Source: Algoriphagus limi
GTDB lineage: Bacteria > Bacteroidota > Bacteroidia > Cytophagales > Cyclobacteriaceae
NCBI RefSeq assembly: GCF_024919275.1
Contig: NZ_JANWGH010000001.1
Location: 1,372,296 to 1,436,295, forward strand
DNA: 64,000 bases
Reading direction: 5' to 3'
The notes under the pieces were generated by a model that ran no database searches, had not been told where the DNA came from, and saw only the letters and a list, made by a program, of their open reading frames with translations. This document shows positions 63,228 through 64,000 of the stretch, piece after piece (position 1 is the first letter of the stretch; every line of letters starts with the position of its first letter). A program made the position numbers and the translations under genes.

Positions 63228-64000
63228 TTACGCAAATTCCATTTGTCTCTCCTTAACCTTCCTCTTCTTGGATGACTTTTTCTTTTTCCGCTTATTCCAC
63301 CAAATCAACGTACCAGTAATAGGAAGTGAGGTAGCAATGAGACAGGCAATGAACCAGATAAACTTGGTAAAAGACCCAAATATTTCACCGGTATGAAGAC
63401 TTTTTACAGAGCGACCGATTTGCTGTCGAGTCGACATATCTGAAAACAAATTCATCTCTGACACCGACAAATCCGCCTGATTTAAGGTGAGTTGATCCGC
63501 TCCGGCTCGAGCAAAAAAACCTGTTCGGTACTTATTGATAGAAATAGCCTGCTCATCATTTTGAGGCAGAGAAATCCGAAGGTTGCCGGCATAAGGGAGG
63601 GCTTCATTTGCTTTCGAAACTGCCTGATCCAAAGAAAAATCTAAAGCTGGACCCGGAACCACTTTTTCAGCTTCCTCTCCCTTTTTCGCTTCTCTAGGAG
63701 CTTGGTAGGTGTCCCAGGTTTTCTGCCATCCTTCGCGATACCACTGAAAGGACCAAAACAAACCTGTGGCAGACATGATAAACAAGGCGGTCAAGGAATA
63801 AAAAGCCAAAGTATTGTGCAGGTCATGATTAATTCTTTTCCAATTACCTGACCACTTGATCTTCAAACCTTGTTTCCAGCTTTTCACTTTTTGCGGCACC
63901 CAGATTACCATTCCGGTCAAGACACCCAAAAGAAACAAAGAGGTAGCTATTCCATTGATTAATCTACCCAATTCCCGATTGCTCATTGATTCTAAAATCG
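63228..64000 (-). CDS. PepSY-associated membrane protein, C-terminal part (5' end outside window)
   Basis: The frame is still open at 64000, so the N-terminus is missing; 257 codons are visible (an internal ATG at 63986 is not the true start). PepSY_TM architecture: GTSLFLLGVLTGMVIWVPQK-type helix (SLFLLGVLTGMVIWV near the cut), an ATGLFWSFQWYREGW segment, a periplasmic PepSY-like part, a final membrane helix (FIWFIACLIATSLPITGTLIWW), and a Lys-rich tail (KKKKSSKKRK). The family is often associated with iron/siderophore uptake. Its start is divergent to nothing here; it is upstream of and co-directional with the metal operon. Confidence 0.88.
   Translation of the reverse strand, partial: ILESMSNRELGRLINGIATSLFLLGVLTGMVIWVPQKVKSWKQGLKIKWSGNWKRINHDLHNTLAFYSLTALFIMSATGLFWSFQWYREGWQKTWDTYQAPREAKKGEEAEKVVPGPALDFSLDQAVSKANEALPYAGNLRISLPQNDEQAISINKYRTGFFARAGADQLTLNQADLSVSEMNLFSDMSTRQQIGRSVKSLHTGEIFGSFTKFIWFIACLIATSLPITGTLIWWNKRKKKKSSKKRKVKERQMEFA

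Overview
The window reads as chromosomal DNA of a Bacteroidota bacterium, most likely a marine or aquatic member of the Cytophagales (Cyclobacteriaceae, Algoriphagus-like). That placement is inference from style. The DNA is A+T-leaning. Start codons mostly lack Shine-Dalgarno sequences, and several promoters fit the Bacteroidota form (TTTG or TTG, 19-21 bp, TAnnTTTG). Other pointers are DUF4136 lipoproteins, a CzcA-TolC fusion, a cofactorless-looking MoeB-rhodanese, menaquinone synthesis and a sulfatase/L-fucose locus. No phage, IS element, CRISPR array or rRNA is visible.

Layout. 1-5.3 kb: the end of a metallophosphoesterase, then a LacI regulator facing an amylosucrase-like GH13 enzyme and an SLC45/GPH-type sugar transporter (a likely sucrose/glucan locus). 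5.5-8.6 kb: molybdopterin synthase genes moaD-moeB-moaE run into a PLP decarboxylase. 8.9-9.3 kb: ssb. 9.4-16 kb: a tetR-tolC-adaptor-RND drug/lipid efflux operon with a readable promoter/operator. 16-20.7 kb: two enzymes, a Zn-ribbon protein and a large secreted sugar-dehydrogenase/PKD/cytochrome c/CBM lipoprotein. 20.8-23.8 kb: a LexA-like self-cleaving repressor, a four-helix-bundle protein bracketed by unusual modular repeats, and DNA polymerase IV. 24.6-25.2 kb: a gene-free region with an orphan terminator (candidate sRNA).

25.2-29.4 kb: a run of six envelope proteins, including three short lipoproteins, two of which carry Tyr/Trp-rich segments. 29.4-36 kb: housekeeping genes (ppc, lactonase, menC, queA) and a LytTR protein. 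36-39.5 kb: a lipoprotein and a PAS protein whose histidine-kinase-like tail has lost its phospho-acceptor His. 39.6-40.1 kb: tRNA-Ser, tRNA-Pro, then a cloverleaf-like RNA of unknown identity and a terminator. 40-43.4 kb: AI-2E-family permease, esterase, acyltransferase.

43.5-53.3 kb: a long co-directional operon for non-phosphorylative L-fucose catabolism (mutarotase, FucP symporter, dehydrogenase, lactonase, 2-keto-3-deoxyfuconate dehydrogenase, diketo-acid hydrolase), with a cyclophilin at its head and an esterase, HAD phosphatase and S1-type sulfatase at its tail. The L-fuconate dehydratase step is not encoded here. 53.3-55.4 kb: two secreted thioredoxin-fold proteins. 55.5-63.1 kb: a heavy-metal resistance operon (response regulator, sensor kinase, CzcA-TolC fusion, adaptor) with a clear 11-bp-period direct-repeat array between kinase and pump. 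The window ends inside a PepSY-family membrane protein.
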